NCBI RefSeq assembly: GCF_007741535.1
Contig: NZ_CP036525.1
Span: 992,001-1,056,000 of the forward strand
Direction: 5' to 3'
From: Rubripirellula lacrimiformis
Lineage (GTDB): Bacteria > Planctomycetota > Planctomycetia > Pirellulales > Pirellulaceae
DNA: 64,000 nt
Part shown: piece by piece, positions 7,947 to 16,338 of the stretch
Position numbering within the stretch: position 1 is the first letter of the stretch
How the letters are laid out: every line of letters begins with the position of its first letter
The notes under the pieces: model-generated
The model's database searches: none
What the model was told of the DNA's origin: nothing
The model's input: only the letters and a program-made list of their open reading frames with translations
Made by a program: the position numbers and the translations under genes

Positions 7947-9854
7947 CTACGGTGCGGGTTCGAACTCAACCCATCCTGTGCGAACATTCTTGGCGGTCGC
8001 AAGCTGCCATTGACCGCTCGCGTCAAACACGTGCGATTCCTGATGCTGACCCTCAGAGTCCGTCCATTGGTACGTCACTTTGACCGGATCGGGGTGACCG
8101 GTGTTCTGAATCAAATGGGCCTCAGCGCGAAGATAGCGTTTGCCGCCGTCGTTGCGAAAGCGGATCTGGATCGGCTTGCCTGGTTCAGCGATTAGCGAGC
8201 AAGAGCCGTAGCACAAACTCTGAGACCAAAAATCGTCGGGCTCGTCACCCCGTCGCGGTATCGCCCAATCCTTCACGATCGGCTGCCAGTTCTTGCCGGC
8301 GTCAAGACTGTACTCGATCGAGTATCGAACATTCGGATTCGGCGGATTGCCCGAGGCCGTGTGAGCCGCTGCGTAAACGCGAGTGACAGGATCGCTGGGC
8401 GTGGCGGTGAGTGTCACCGTCTTTTCACCCAAGGCGCCGTCCGTGACAAAGCTGCGTGCCAGTTCCATTTCGGGCCCCATCGCGAACACGCTGCTGCCGC
8501 TCGCTTCATAGCTGATCGCGGTTCCGTCATCTTTGAGTCGTGGGAGAACTGCCACGTTGGCTTGGCAAACCGTGCGAATCTGCAGATTCGAATCGGCGAG
8601 TTGCTTTGCGCTGGTCGAGAATCGAAGCCAGTACTGCGAACGTCCTTTTACAAAGTCTGTCAAATCCAAGCCGTCGACGAATTTCTGCTTTGCCAGCCAT
8701 GTGCGGCCAGCGTCGACCGAGATCGATACTTCACAAGTCGCCCCGCCACGGAGCACGAGACCATTTCGGCAACCCGCTTCATAAATGCCCCAGCCGTCGT
8801 CGGTGGGTGGTGTTGCGGCAATCACGTACGGAGTTTGAAATGCGAAAACCACCTGTTCGTTGTTCTCTGCCACGACACCTTCGCGGTAATCCTCCGTGGC
8901 AAAGTCCGGTCGATAAATGTATTCAACATTTGCAAAGCGAACTTGCCCATTCCTGTGCGGCGTCCCGGACGTGGAGCCGTACATCCGCTCGGGCTGATTG
9001 ACCCAGGTCCTTGAACGCTCGGGCCCCGGAATACCATCGGTGTTGTAATTCTTTCCCCAAAAGACAAATGTTTTTCCATCTTCAAGGCCAGGTTCGAAGT
9101 AACGACGCATCCGCTCACCACGACGCAATCGCACCATCGGGGACGGTCCGGCGTAACCGGCCAAGTATTCCGCGACGGCGTATTCCCGATACGAGTTCCC
9201 GTCGTCCGGATGCAGTCCGCACACCAGCCAACCACGCTGTCTGTCGGGCTTGAAACGACGATCAATCCAACGGTCGACGTTCGGTTGCATCTCGCCGAGT
9301 CCTAGCAACCGGCGACCTGATTCATCAAAGATGACTGTCGACAAATCGTGATCCAATAGCGCCCAGCGGCCATCGGGCCCGTAGTTGCCACGCTGCAGAA
9401 ACACTTCAAAGGCATTGTGTCCCGCCGCGCCGACGCCGCGGCCTCGACCATGTCCCAACAAATGTTCGAACTCAGCGGTCCACTGCGAATGGGTGGTGCC
9501 GCACAACCCAAAACCGTAACCGAAAAGCCCATTCCAGTACTCGCGAAGACGTGAGTCCTTGGCAGACTCAAATCCGTCTCCCCACAGATCGCGACGCCCG
9601 GCTTCCCCGTGCCAGTAATGCGTATTTCGCCAAAGCCAAGAGGCAAGTGCCTTCTGCTCGTCGGTTTCAACCTCCAGCCCGGTGACACGCTGATAAGTTT
9701 CTGCCTGCGTCGCGAAGAGTCGGTCGAATGTGGAGATCGCCAGTTCACCTGGATACCAGGGATGGTCCGTGCGGATTTGGGGATCGCCCGTGTCAGCGAG
9801 AAGGGTTGCCGAAGGTACCAAGAACATCAGAATCGTTAACGATGTGCGGATCAT
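7947..9854 (-). CDS. Large secreted protein with transglutaminase-like core
   Basis: 635 residues with a signal peptide (about 1-20). Residues 60-175 look like a transglutaminase/protease-fold core. Candidate catalytic residues are Cys118 in FGLCGTTHSQW, His146 in GAAGHNAFEVFL and Asp168 or Asp170 in LLDHDLSTV, in the Cys-His-Asp order of the family. The remaining 450 residues are beta-rich, with phrases such as SISVDAGRTW and SIEYSLDAGKNWQP that resemble beta-sandwich or sialidase-like repeats. No membrane anchor is visible. The ATG at 9854 begins the signal peptide; a 31-codon extension lacks one. It is the first gene of a minus-strand trio. The biochemical role is inferred only from the triad and was not confirmed. 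Confidence 0.6.
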   Translation of the reverse strand: MIRTSLTILMFLVPSATLLADTGDPQIRTDHPWYPGELAISTFDRLFATQAETYQRVTGLEVETDEQKALASWLWRNTHYWHGEAGRRDLWGDGFESAKDSRLREYWNGLFGYGFGLCGTTHSQWTAEFEHLLGHGRGRGVGAAGHNAFEVFLQRGNYGPDGRWALLDHDLSTVIFDESGRRLLGLGEMQPNVDRWIDRRFKPDRQRGWLVCGLHPDDGNSYREYAVAEYLAGYAGPSPMVRLRRGERMRRYFEPGLEDGKTFVFWGKNYNTDGIPGPERSRTWVNQPERMYGSTSGTPHRNGQVRFANVEYIYRPDFATEDYREGVVAENNEQVVFAFQTPYVIAATPPTDDGWGIYEAGCRNGLVLRGGATCEVSISVDAGRTWLAKQKFVDGLDLTDFVKGRSQYWLRFSTSAKQLADSNLQIRTVCQANVAVLPRLKDDGTAISYEASGSSVFAMGPEMELARSFVTDGALGEKTVTLTATPSDPVTRVYAAAHTASGNPPNPNVRYSIEYSLDAGKNWQPIVKDWAIPRRGDEPDDFWSQSLCYGSCSLIAEPGKPIQIRFRNDGGKRYLRAEAHLIQNTGHPDPVKVTYQWTDSEGQHQESHVFDASGQWQLATAKNVRTGWVEFEPAP

Positions 9855-10157
9855 GCGGCGACGGCTCGTCTGATTCAATGCAGGTGGTCGGGGAACGAAA
9901 TTCAGCTGGGTGATCACTATACTCCATGGACTGAAGAAAGGTTCCAAGACTCAAATTCAGGGGCGATCGTCTGGCTTGCCGAGTAAAACTTGCGAAGTTC
10001 AATATTCAAACAGTTGCAGTGCGCTTTCTAAATTCCGGTGACTGGCTTCGGATTCCGCTCTGATCGATGAAACCGGAGCGTCGGGCCAGTGATCCACGAC
10101 TGCAAACGCCATTTCAGATGCATCATAGATTCCGCGCACCTTTTCTGTTCCGTTGGC

Positions 10158-10348
10158 TATTCGTGTCATTTGTGTGATTCGTGGTCGACCTCTTGCTCGC
10201 CTTTTCACGGATTTGGTTCGAAGCCGCGAGACTCTGGACCCGCAGTGGCGATTCCATCTTTGGCGAGTTCGGTTAACCCGCCAAGGTTTGCGTGTAGGTG
10301 GATGGTGGGCATGATTTCTAACCACGAATCACACGAATGACACGAATA
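10158..10348. mobile_element. 191-bp MITE-like element, copy 1
   Basis: 28-bp terminal inverted repeats occupy 10158-10185 and 10321-10348. The left end begins TATTCGTGTCATTTGTGTGA and the right end is its near-perfect inverse. The interior is conserved between copies and contains GAGTTCGGTTAACCCGCC. It encodes no transposase. Five copies in this window are all exactly 191 bp. Confidence 0.75.
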
Positions 10349-10640
10349 AGAAACGTGATTGAATTGTCTTTGCGGGAGAACGGTTTGCAGGTCGATTTTG
10401 AAGGAGTTGCAGTTCGCTTTCTAAATTCCGGTGACTGACTTCGGGGTCTGCTCCGATCGATGAAACCGGAGCGGCGCGGAATTTGGCGTGTGTCTGGGAT
10501 CGCACCGAGCTAGAAAGGCCGGCTGAAGCCGGTACTACGAACGGAACGGAATGGAATGAACACTTTTCCGGCTACCCGGTTTGCGGGTAACGGTCAGTTT
10601 GTTGCTTCCTGAACTACAGAAACCTTTTTCGATGGTTGGC

Positions 10641-10831
10641 TATTCGTGTCATTTGTGTGATTCGTGGTTGACCTATTGCCCGCCTCTGCATGGATTTGAG
10701 TCGAAGCCGCGAGACTCTGGACCCGCAGTGCCGATTCCATCTTTGGCGAGTTCGGTTAACCCGCCAAGGTTTGCGTGTAGGTGGATGGTGGGCATGATTT
10801 CTAACCACGAATCACACGAATGACACGAATA
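10641..10831. mobile_element. 191-bp MITE-like element, copy 2
   Basis: Same ends and length as copy 1, with terminal repeats at 10641-10668 and 10804-10831. The flanking sequence on both sides is also shared with copy 1, which suggests that a larger block was duplicated rather than two independent insertions. Confidence 0.75.
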
Positions 10832-11056
10832 AGAAACGTGATTGAATTGTCTTTGCGGGAGAACGGTTTGCAGGTCGATTTTGAAGGAGTTGCAGTTCGC
10901 TTTCTAAATTCCGGTGACTGACTTCGGGGTCTGCTCCGATCGATGAAACCGGAGCGTCGGGCCAGTGATCCACGTCTGCAAACTCCATTTCAGATGCATC
11001 GTAGATTCCGCGTACATCTTCTCCCCTGATTGAAGCTCGCCCAACGTCAAGCTTCG

Positions 11057-11521
11057 CTATCGCCTTCCTGGCTTTGGACGTGAGCTAAGTTCAAACGATA
11101 GCCCACCCGGTTCCGTCGGCGGGATCGTTGCATAAATTGGCGATTTCTCGGGGTGGCTATAAATTTCAGGCAATTGGTTGATCAGATTCGCGTCAGCTGC
11201 GGATGTGCCTGGTGGAACGGAAGAACCGTCCGGCATCGCATACTTGCGGAACAGCACCATGTAGTTGCCGGGAACGACTCCCTCGACTTCGGGTTCCGAT
11301 TGCAGCGTGAACGTGCCGTCAGAGGCGCTGGTTGCATAGCCGCCGCGTCCCTTGATGCCACGTTGAGGAACAAGCGTCACCGAGACACCCTCGATGGGTT
11401 TGTTGTCTAGCAGCACGATTCCTGTTGCCGCAACGACTTCATACGTCGTACCGCCGTCGCAACCGATGCTGGCCAGCGCCAAGATTAACGCAGTGCATAG
11501 GAGAGGATTTATTTTCTGCAT
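11057..11521 (-). CDS. Secreted lipoprotein paired with DUF1559 protein
   Basis: 154 residues. The signal peptide ends in a lipobox, LALASIGC, so the mature protein should be lipid-anchored at Cys. The body reads VVAATGIVLLDNKPIEGVSVTLVPQ, then a glycine-rich segment and DGTFTLQ, a carboxypeptidase-regulatory-like (transthyretin-like) beta-sandwich. In planctomycetes such lipoproteins are commonly encoded directly after a DUF1559 gene, as here, 149 bases downstream on the same strand. The start at 11521 gives a normal lipoprotein signal; the 29-codon upstream extension does not. The function of the pair is unknown; a cell-surface role is inferred. Confidence 0.8.
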   Translation of the reverse strand: MQKINPLLCTALILALASIGCDGGTTYEVVAATGIVLLDNKPIEGVSVTLVPQRGIKGRGGYATSASDGTFTLQSEPEVEGVVPGNYMVLFRKYAMPDGSSVPPGTSAADANLINQLPEIYSHPEKSPIYATIPPTEPGGLSFELSSRPKPGRR

Positions 11522-11670
11522 GTTCGAGTGTCCTAAGGACTTTAGAAAGTGTTGATCGGAAAATCGCTTCGAGGGACAGCATGGCTCCGGTGCGATCCAT
11601 GTTGTCAATGTTCATATGTCGTGATTGAGTGCTCGCGACACGAGCCGTCCCGCCACAGTGAATAACGGAT

Positions 11671-12684
11671 CTAGAAATCTTCGATGACTTCCCCGTCTCC
11701 GACATATGCCAGGTGTTGCAGGATAGTGATTTCCGTCGATTCGCTGATGAACCGAACCGAACCGTCTGCCATCGTGAACTGAGCACCGCCGGGATGCACG
11801 CTGCCTGCGGTGGACCAGGCGCTGAGACGACTTGCTTGACGGGTTCGCTGGAAGGGGTTGGCATCCCAGGCACAGCACAGCAAGTTATTGATCCCAAGAC
11901 TGTAGGCCAAATCTACGCCGTTACCGACCCACTTGGTGTATCCCCATGTCTGCGGCACACCGTCATGCACTCCGCGCAGCGTTTCGCAAACAGCGACGGT
12001 GTTGCTGGAACCATCGACCAAATCTCGCATGCGAGACGAATCGTCCATGCCAAACATGCGACGCGTATACAGATCCTCTTGGCTCCACTTCGGCGCCCAG
12101 GATGAAGTTCGGCGAATGCTGAACTCGTAATTCGTGAAGGCTCCTTCGAGCGTGGTTGTGCCGGGCGAGATCGAATAGCTGTTGCTTGAAGTGGTCGCGT
12201 AATGAGTTGGATTTGGATCGGAAGGACACAAGAACGACTCGACGGCGGTGCTGACGGCTACGTCGTTGGTGTTACCCAGTTCGCCAGGCTTGGGGCCCGG
12301 AAGCGTGCTTTGTCCTGAATCCCGAACGTAGGACCCCGTCGACAACGAGGCGTCAATACTTTCGTAAAGGCTTTGCTGCTCGATGTAAGGCAGTACTCCC
12401 ATCCATCCACGGTGATTGCGGACATTTTGTAGACCCGGGATCGCGGTTCCCGAAGTGATGGATCCCGCTTTACCCGCTGAATAAGGGAACTTGTTGAACG
12501 CACTGTGGTAGTTGTGTAATCCAAGCCCGATTTGCTTCATGTTGTTTGAACATGACATTCGGCGAGCCGCTTCGCGTGCTGCTTGAACCGCAGGCAACAG
12601 CAATCCGACCAAAACACCAATGATGGCGATAACAACCAAAAGTTCAACGAGTGTAAAAGCTTGGCGACGTTGCTGAAATTGCAT
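11671..12684 (-). CDS. DUF1559 pseudopilin-like protein
   Basis: 337 residues. The N terminus has the classic prepilin sequence RRQAFTLVELLVVIAIIGVL, with Phe at the processed position and Glu at +5. It is followed by LLPAVQAAREAARRMSCSNN, the standard DUF1559 opening. The C terminus has the conserved HPGGAQFTMADGSVRFI signature. It would be processed by a prepilin peptidase and held in the membrane by its N-terminal helix. It is the upstream member of a pair with the lipoprotein at 11057-11521. The family role is not established. Confidence 0.95.
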   Translation of the reverse strand: MQFQQRRQAFTLVELLVVIAIIGVLVGLLLPAVQAAREAARRMSCSNNMKQIGLGLHNYHSAFNKFPYSAGKAGSITSGTAIPGLQNVRNHRGWMGVLPYIEQQSLYESIDASLSTGSYVRDSGQSTLPGPKPGELGNTNDVAVSTAVESFLCPSDPNPTHYATTSSNSYSISPGTTTLEGAFTNYEFSIRRTSSWAPKWSQEDLYTRRMFGMDDSSRMRDLVDGSSNTVAVCETLRGVHDGVPQTWGYTKWVGNGVDLAYSLGINNLLCCAWDANPFQRTRQASRLSAWSTAGSVHPGGAQFTMADGSVRFISESTEITILQHLAYVGDGEVIEDF

Positions 12685-13059
12685 AGCAAAGGCTCTTCAA
12701 AAAGTAGATGGACTCAAGCCGAATGGAACATTCGGCTAATACAAATTCCGCCTAAGAACGTCGGGTTCGCAAACCCCGCGCCAAAGCAATCAACCCGTGT
12801 CGATGACGGGCCCAGCAACCGTTCCGAGCTGTAAACCAGGAGATTCGCAAGGGGAAGTGGCGATGCACAGCGGCGAACTAACGTCTCCACGATGCCCCTT
12901 CGCGCTTCTCGCGGCCCCTCATGTGGTGTGTCCGCAGGGCCTGGCTAAATAGTTCCGCCATTTTGCGACCCCGTTTTGTGGACTAGAAAATTGAAGAGGT
13001 CCGGGACGCGAGTTGCGGAATTTATTGGCACCTTTCGCCGAAGCGTGCAACCACTTGCC
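12685..13059. other. Intergenic, no gene seen
   Basis: Space upstream of the DUF1559 gene and of the pirin relic. I see no repeat of the families above and no credible coding frame. It should contain the promoter of the DUF1559/lipoprotein pair, but I cannot place it. Confidence 0.4.
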
Positions 13060-13430
13060 GCAGGTTCGGGCGACCTGCCCGACATCAGCACGTTCTCGCC
13101 AATGGATGTTTGGGACCTGTATCTGAAAGCTGGCAAGCGTGCCGCAATGCAAGTCCCTGTGGGACGCACGTCGGTCGTGGTCGCTCAATCGGGGCGCGTT
13201 TCGGTCAACGGGTCGCCGATGAAAGCAGTCGAGCTTGCCCTGTTGGATCGCGATGGCGACATGATCACGATCGACTGCGAAACGGAGTCGCAAGTGCTGG
13301 TCTTAACCGGCCAGACGCTCGGCGAACCCGTCGTCGGCCAAGGCCCATTCGTGATGGCTATCGCGAAGAAATCCAGGACGCGATCCAGGACTGCAAAGCT
13401 GGGAAAATCGGCCATCTCCATTCGCCGGGT
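13060..13430 (+). pseudogene. Pirin-family protein, truncated and frameshifted
   Basis: Residues encoded from about 13081 read DISTFSPMDVWDLYLKAG, then VPVGRTSVVVAQSGRVSVNG, then DRDGDMITI and VLVLTGQTLGEPVVGQGPFVM. This is the C-terminal cupin half of pirin-type proteins. At about 13354-13357 the frame shifts: the expected continuation GYREEIQDAIQDCKAGKIG is in the next frame, consistent with a one-base deletion. The N-terminal cupin half is absent. The open frame 12976-13593 runs past the frameshift into repeat copy B, so it is not a functional reading. Inferred to be a dead gene fragment in a repeat-rich zone. Confidence 0.75.
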
Positions 13431-13468
13431 CAGCCGCCTCGGCCAATTCATTTGCATCAGTCGAAGAA

Positions 13469-13690
13469 TGGCTCCATCGCAGGCCGCTGTCGCTGATACC
13501 ACTTCAGAATGCCAACTCGTGCGGGCCTCCACATTCGGCGAAAGCGCCAGACGCGCTGGTCCCATCAAGAACGTCAAGCTAAAGAAAAGCTGAGCTCCTC
13601 CAGGTTCGCTCGATCACTCAGCGCATGGCATCAGCGAAGAGCCGACCATCGTCAGTATCTGCTCCGGTGTCGGCCACCGGGGCACTGAAC
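13469..13690. repeat. Dispersed repeat, copy B
   Basis: Direct-orientation match to 103-324, including GCTGGTCCCATCAAGAACRT, AGCTCCTCCAGGTTCGCTCG and CTGCTCCGGTGTCGGCCACC. It begins where homology to pirin ends. The two copies lie 13.4 kb apart. Confidence 0.7.
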
Positions 13691-13835
13691 AGCGTGTCGA
13701 ATTCGTCTTGGTCTGCGCCACCTTGATCATTTACTCGATCGCTAATCGCCTCGACCGTGCTTCGTTCCAGGACTACAGCAGCGTGAGGACGAATCCGTTC
13801 TGTTTGAACTACAGAAACCTTTTCCGGTCGTTAGC

Positions 13836-14026
13836 GATTCGTGTCATTTGTGTGATTCGTGGTTTGCCTCCTGCTCGCCTTTTCATGGATTTGAGTCGAA
13901 GCCGCGAGACTCTGGACCCACAGTGCCGATTCCATCTTTGGCGAGTTCGGTTAACCCGCCCAGGTTTGCGTGTAGGTGGATGATGGACCTGATTTCTAAC
14001 CACGAATCACGCGAATGACACGAATA
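13836..14026. mobile_element. 191-bp MITE-like element, copy 3
   Basis: Terminal inverted repeats lie at 13836-13863 and 13999-14026. Scattered substitutions relative to copies 1 and 2 include a GC at the left edge in place of CT. Flanked on the left by GAACTACAGAAACCTTTTCC, as in copies 2, 4 and 5. Confidence 0.75.
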
Positions 14027-14314
14027 AGAAACGTGATTGAATTGTATTTGCGCGAGAACGGTTTGCAGATCGATTTTGAAGGAGTTGCAGTTCGGCTTCC
14101 AATTCCGGTGGCCTACTTCGGATTCTGCTCCGATCGAGGGAAGCGGAGCGGCGCGGGATCTGGCGTGTGTCTCGGATCGCACCGAGCTAGAAAGGCCGGC
14201 TGAAGCCGGTACTACGAACGGGACGAGGGTGAACACGTTACCGGCGACCCGGTTTGCGGGTAACGGTCAGTTCGTTGCTTCCTGAACTACAGAAACCTTT
14301 TTCCGGTCGTTAGC

Positions 14315-14505
14315 GATTCGTGTCATTTGTGTGATTCGTGGTCGACCTCTTGCTCGCCTTTTCACGGATTTGAGTCGAAGCCGCGAGACTCTTGACCCGC
14401 AGTACCGATTCCATCTTTGGCGAGTTCGGTTAACCCGCCCAGGTTTGCGTGTCGGTGGATGATGGACATGATTTCTAACCACGAATCACACGAATGACAC
14501 GAATA
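14315..14505. mobile_element. 191-bp MITE-like element, copy 4
   Basis: Terminal inverted repeats lie at 14315-14342 and 14478-14505. It is directly followed by the left end of the GACAAAGGTTCC-bounded element at 14513, so the two repeat families abut here. Confidence 0.75.
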
Positions 14506-14512
14506 AGAAACG

Positions 14513-15181
14513 GAAAAAGACAAAGGTTCCAGGACTCAAATTCAGGGGCGATCGTCTGGCCTGCCGAGAAAAAGTTGCGCAGATCAATATTCAAACAGTT
14601 GCAGTTCGCATTCTAAATTCCGGTGGCCTACTTCGGATTCTGCTCCGATCGAGGGAACTGGAGCGGCGCGGGATCTGGCGTGTGTCTCGGATCGCACCGA
14701 GCTAGAAAGGCCGGCTGAAGCCGGTACTACGAACGGGACGAGGGTGAACACGTTGCCGGCTACCCGGTTTGCGGGTAACGGTCAGCTGGTTGCTTCTCGA
14801 ACTACAGAACCCTTTTTCGATGGTTGGCTATTCGTGTCATTTGTGTGATTCGTGGTCGACCTATTGCCCGCCTCTGCATGGATTTGAGTCGGAGTCGCGA
14901 GACTCTGGACCTGCAGTGGCGATTCCATCTTTGGCGAGTTCGGTTAACCCGCCCAGGTTTGCGTGTCGGTGGATGGTGGGCATGATTTTTAACCACGAAT
15001 CACACGAGTGACACGAATAAGAACGTGATTGAATTGGATTTGCGCGAGAACGGTTTGCAGATCGAAATTGAAGCAGTTGGTGTTCGGCTTCCAAAATCCG
15101 GCGTCGGCCACCGGTGCGAACGGGGCTGTAGGCGAATCAGACGCGATTGCTAGGTCCAGTCCTGGAACCTTTGTCTTTTCC
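14513..15181. mobile_element. Composite element with GACAAAGGTTCCAGGACT termini
   Basis: The left end 14513-14536 and right end 15158-15181 are inverted copies matching at 23 of 24 positions. The 669-bp interval contains the AAGGCCGGCTGAAGCCGG hairpin near 14709 and a complete 191-bp element (14829-15019). No transposase is encoded. It appears to be a larger relative of the element at 2410-2756 that has taken in other repeats. Confidence 0.65.
14829..15019. mobile_element. 191-bp MITE-like element, copy 5
   Basis: Terminal inverted repeats lie at 14829-14856 and 14992-15019, with one substitution in the right arm (ACGAGTGACACG). It is nested inside the composite element 14513-15181. Confidence 0.75.
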
Positions 15182-15240
15182 AAAACTGCGTGCGCAGCGA
15201 AAACGCTCGCTTGAAAGAGGTGTCTTCGACAGCTCGATCT

Positions 15241-15966
15241 CTAACGCAGCTCAAACGCTTCTCCTTTGAGTCGCTCAAGCGAGTTCTGCTGCGTCTTCGT
15301 CAAGATGGCCAATAGATCTTTGCCCATCTCTTCATTTCGTTTCACAATCACCTCGCGAATTCTGCCGTGCTCGTTTTGTTCTGCAAGCTTGGAGACTTCG
15401 TCCTTGATGCTTTGCGAGGACTCGTCCAGCACCTTCTGCAGTTTGTCGCTCTGTGAATCGCTAATCTCAAGTTCGTCAACAACCCAGTCCTGGAATAGTG
15501 CGCGAGCCCCCAGTTGCTGAAGAAAAATTCCCTTGAGGCGATCCATCTGACTTGGAAACAATATTTCCTCGAGTTTCTCATCGCCTTCTTCGAAAACAGC
15601 CTGAAACTGTTCCGCACTCTTGCTTCTCAACGCCTCTCGCTTCTTTGGATCTTTCTCGCGGTTGCTCTCATAGGCTGACTGCTGGTGCTTCTTGATCCGT
15701 TCGCCAAGCTGAGCACGCATCTTCTCGAATGCCGCTTCCTGATCTTTTTCCAATGTGATTTCTTGCTGAATCTTGGGAGCCATCATGAGTTGCAGCAAAT
15801 ACAGCCGCTTCGGACGCAACCTCTGGTCCTTCGCAGCAGCGGCCGTTCCAAGGATTCCAGGCGGTTGCGCTTTGCAATCAATCCCGCTCTGCACCGCCAA
15901 GAGTATTCCCGGCAAGATCGCCAGGACTAGAAAAAAGTGCCGTTTTCCACCAGCATCAGAAAGCAT
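15241..15966 (-). CDS. Secreted coiled-coil protein of unknown function
   Basis: 241 residues. After a signal peptide (hydrophobic stretch about residues 9-25) the protein is almost entirely charged helix, with runs rich in Glu, Lys and Gln such as LEKDQEAAFEKMRAQLGERI and KREALRSKSAEQFQAVFEEG. This resembles many planctomycete exported helical proteins and, loosely, Spy/CpxP-type periplasmic proteins; no diagnostic motif was found. The start at 15966 is supported by an AGGAG Shine-Dalgarno at 15973-15977, seven bases upstream. An earlier ATG at 16023 would hide the signal peptide. It is transcribed alone. Confidence 0.75.
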   Translation of the reverse strand: MLSDAGGKRHFFLVLAILPGILLAVQSGIDCKAQPPGILGTAAAAKDQRLRPKRLYLLQLMMAPKIQQEITLEKDQEAAFEKMRAQLGERIKKHQQSAYESNREKDPKKREALRSKSAEQFQAVFEEGDEKLEEILFPSQMDRLKGIFLQQLGARALFQDWVVDELEISDSQSDKLQKVLDESSQSIKDEVSKLAEQNEHGRIREVIVKRNEEMGKDLLAILTKTQQNSLERLKGEAFELR

Positions 15967-16338
15967 CTCAGTCTCCTGTTCTCGATCAAACACGAACTCA
16001 CACATCGTAGTAAGGACGCGCATGGACTAGCTAGCGCGATTTGTCGCGGGCTTGAGTCGATTGACTGAACGCTACTCCGGTCTGTCCGGGGCAAGGAAAT
16101 GTTCCAGAACTCAGAGGGCTCATTCGTGATTGTGGTTAGAAGATGATGGGGTTCGGAAATTGGTTGTGCTTCCAAGGTGCACCGTTCCATCGGCCGGAGT
16201 ACTGTGGCGGCCGCACGGGGGTACGGCGGGACGGCGGGACGGGGGCGGGATGGCAGGCGAGGTCGACAGCGATGCTGAAGTGAGAAGTAGCACGGCGCGG
16301 AACCACGGGGCTGTTGGGGGCGCTGTGTTTGTTTCCGG
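15967..16338. other. Intergenic with short GGCGGGAC runs
   Basis: No gene seen. A small tandem CGGCGGGA motif occurs near 16220-16240. Probably contains the promoter of the coiled-coil gene and the 3' flank of the LRR gene. Confidence 0.35.

Larger units (their letters stand above)
9938..11045. repeat. Composite repeat block with two 191-bp elements
   Basis: This is an intergenic stretch made of repeats. It opens with an AAAGGTTCCAAGACTCAAATTC end like 2410 and 14513, continues with unit sequence shared with 2440-2640, and holds two 191-bp inverted-repeat elements, listed separately. A second unit carries the AAGGCCGGCTGAAGCCGG hairpin near 10514. The segment 10349-10480 reappears almost unchanged at 10832-10960. 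No gene is supported. Short minus-strand frames that recur here are by-products of the repeats. Confidence 0.7.

Noticed and set aside
10614-10808. Recurring small protein (VRNHAHHPPTRKP...) in the 191-bp elements
   Set aside because: Appears in several copies only because the element is repeated; no start signal, and substitutions between copies do not favour synonymous sites as far as I can see.
12976-13593. Intact 205-residue gene
   Set aside because: The last 80 codons are off-frame relative to pirin and run into repeat copy B; better explained as a frameshifted relic.
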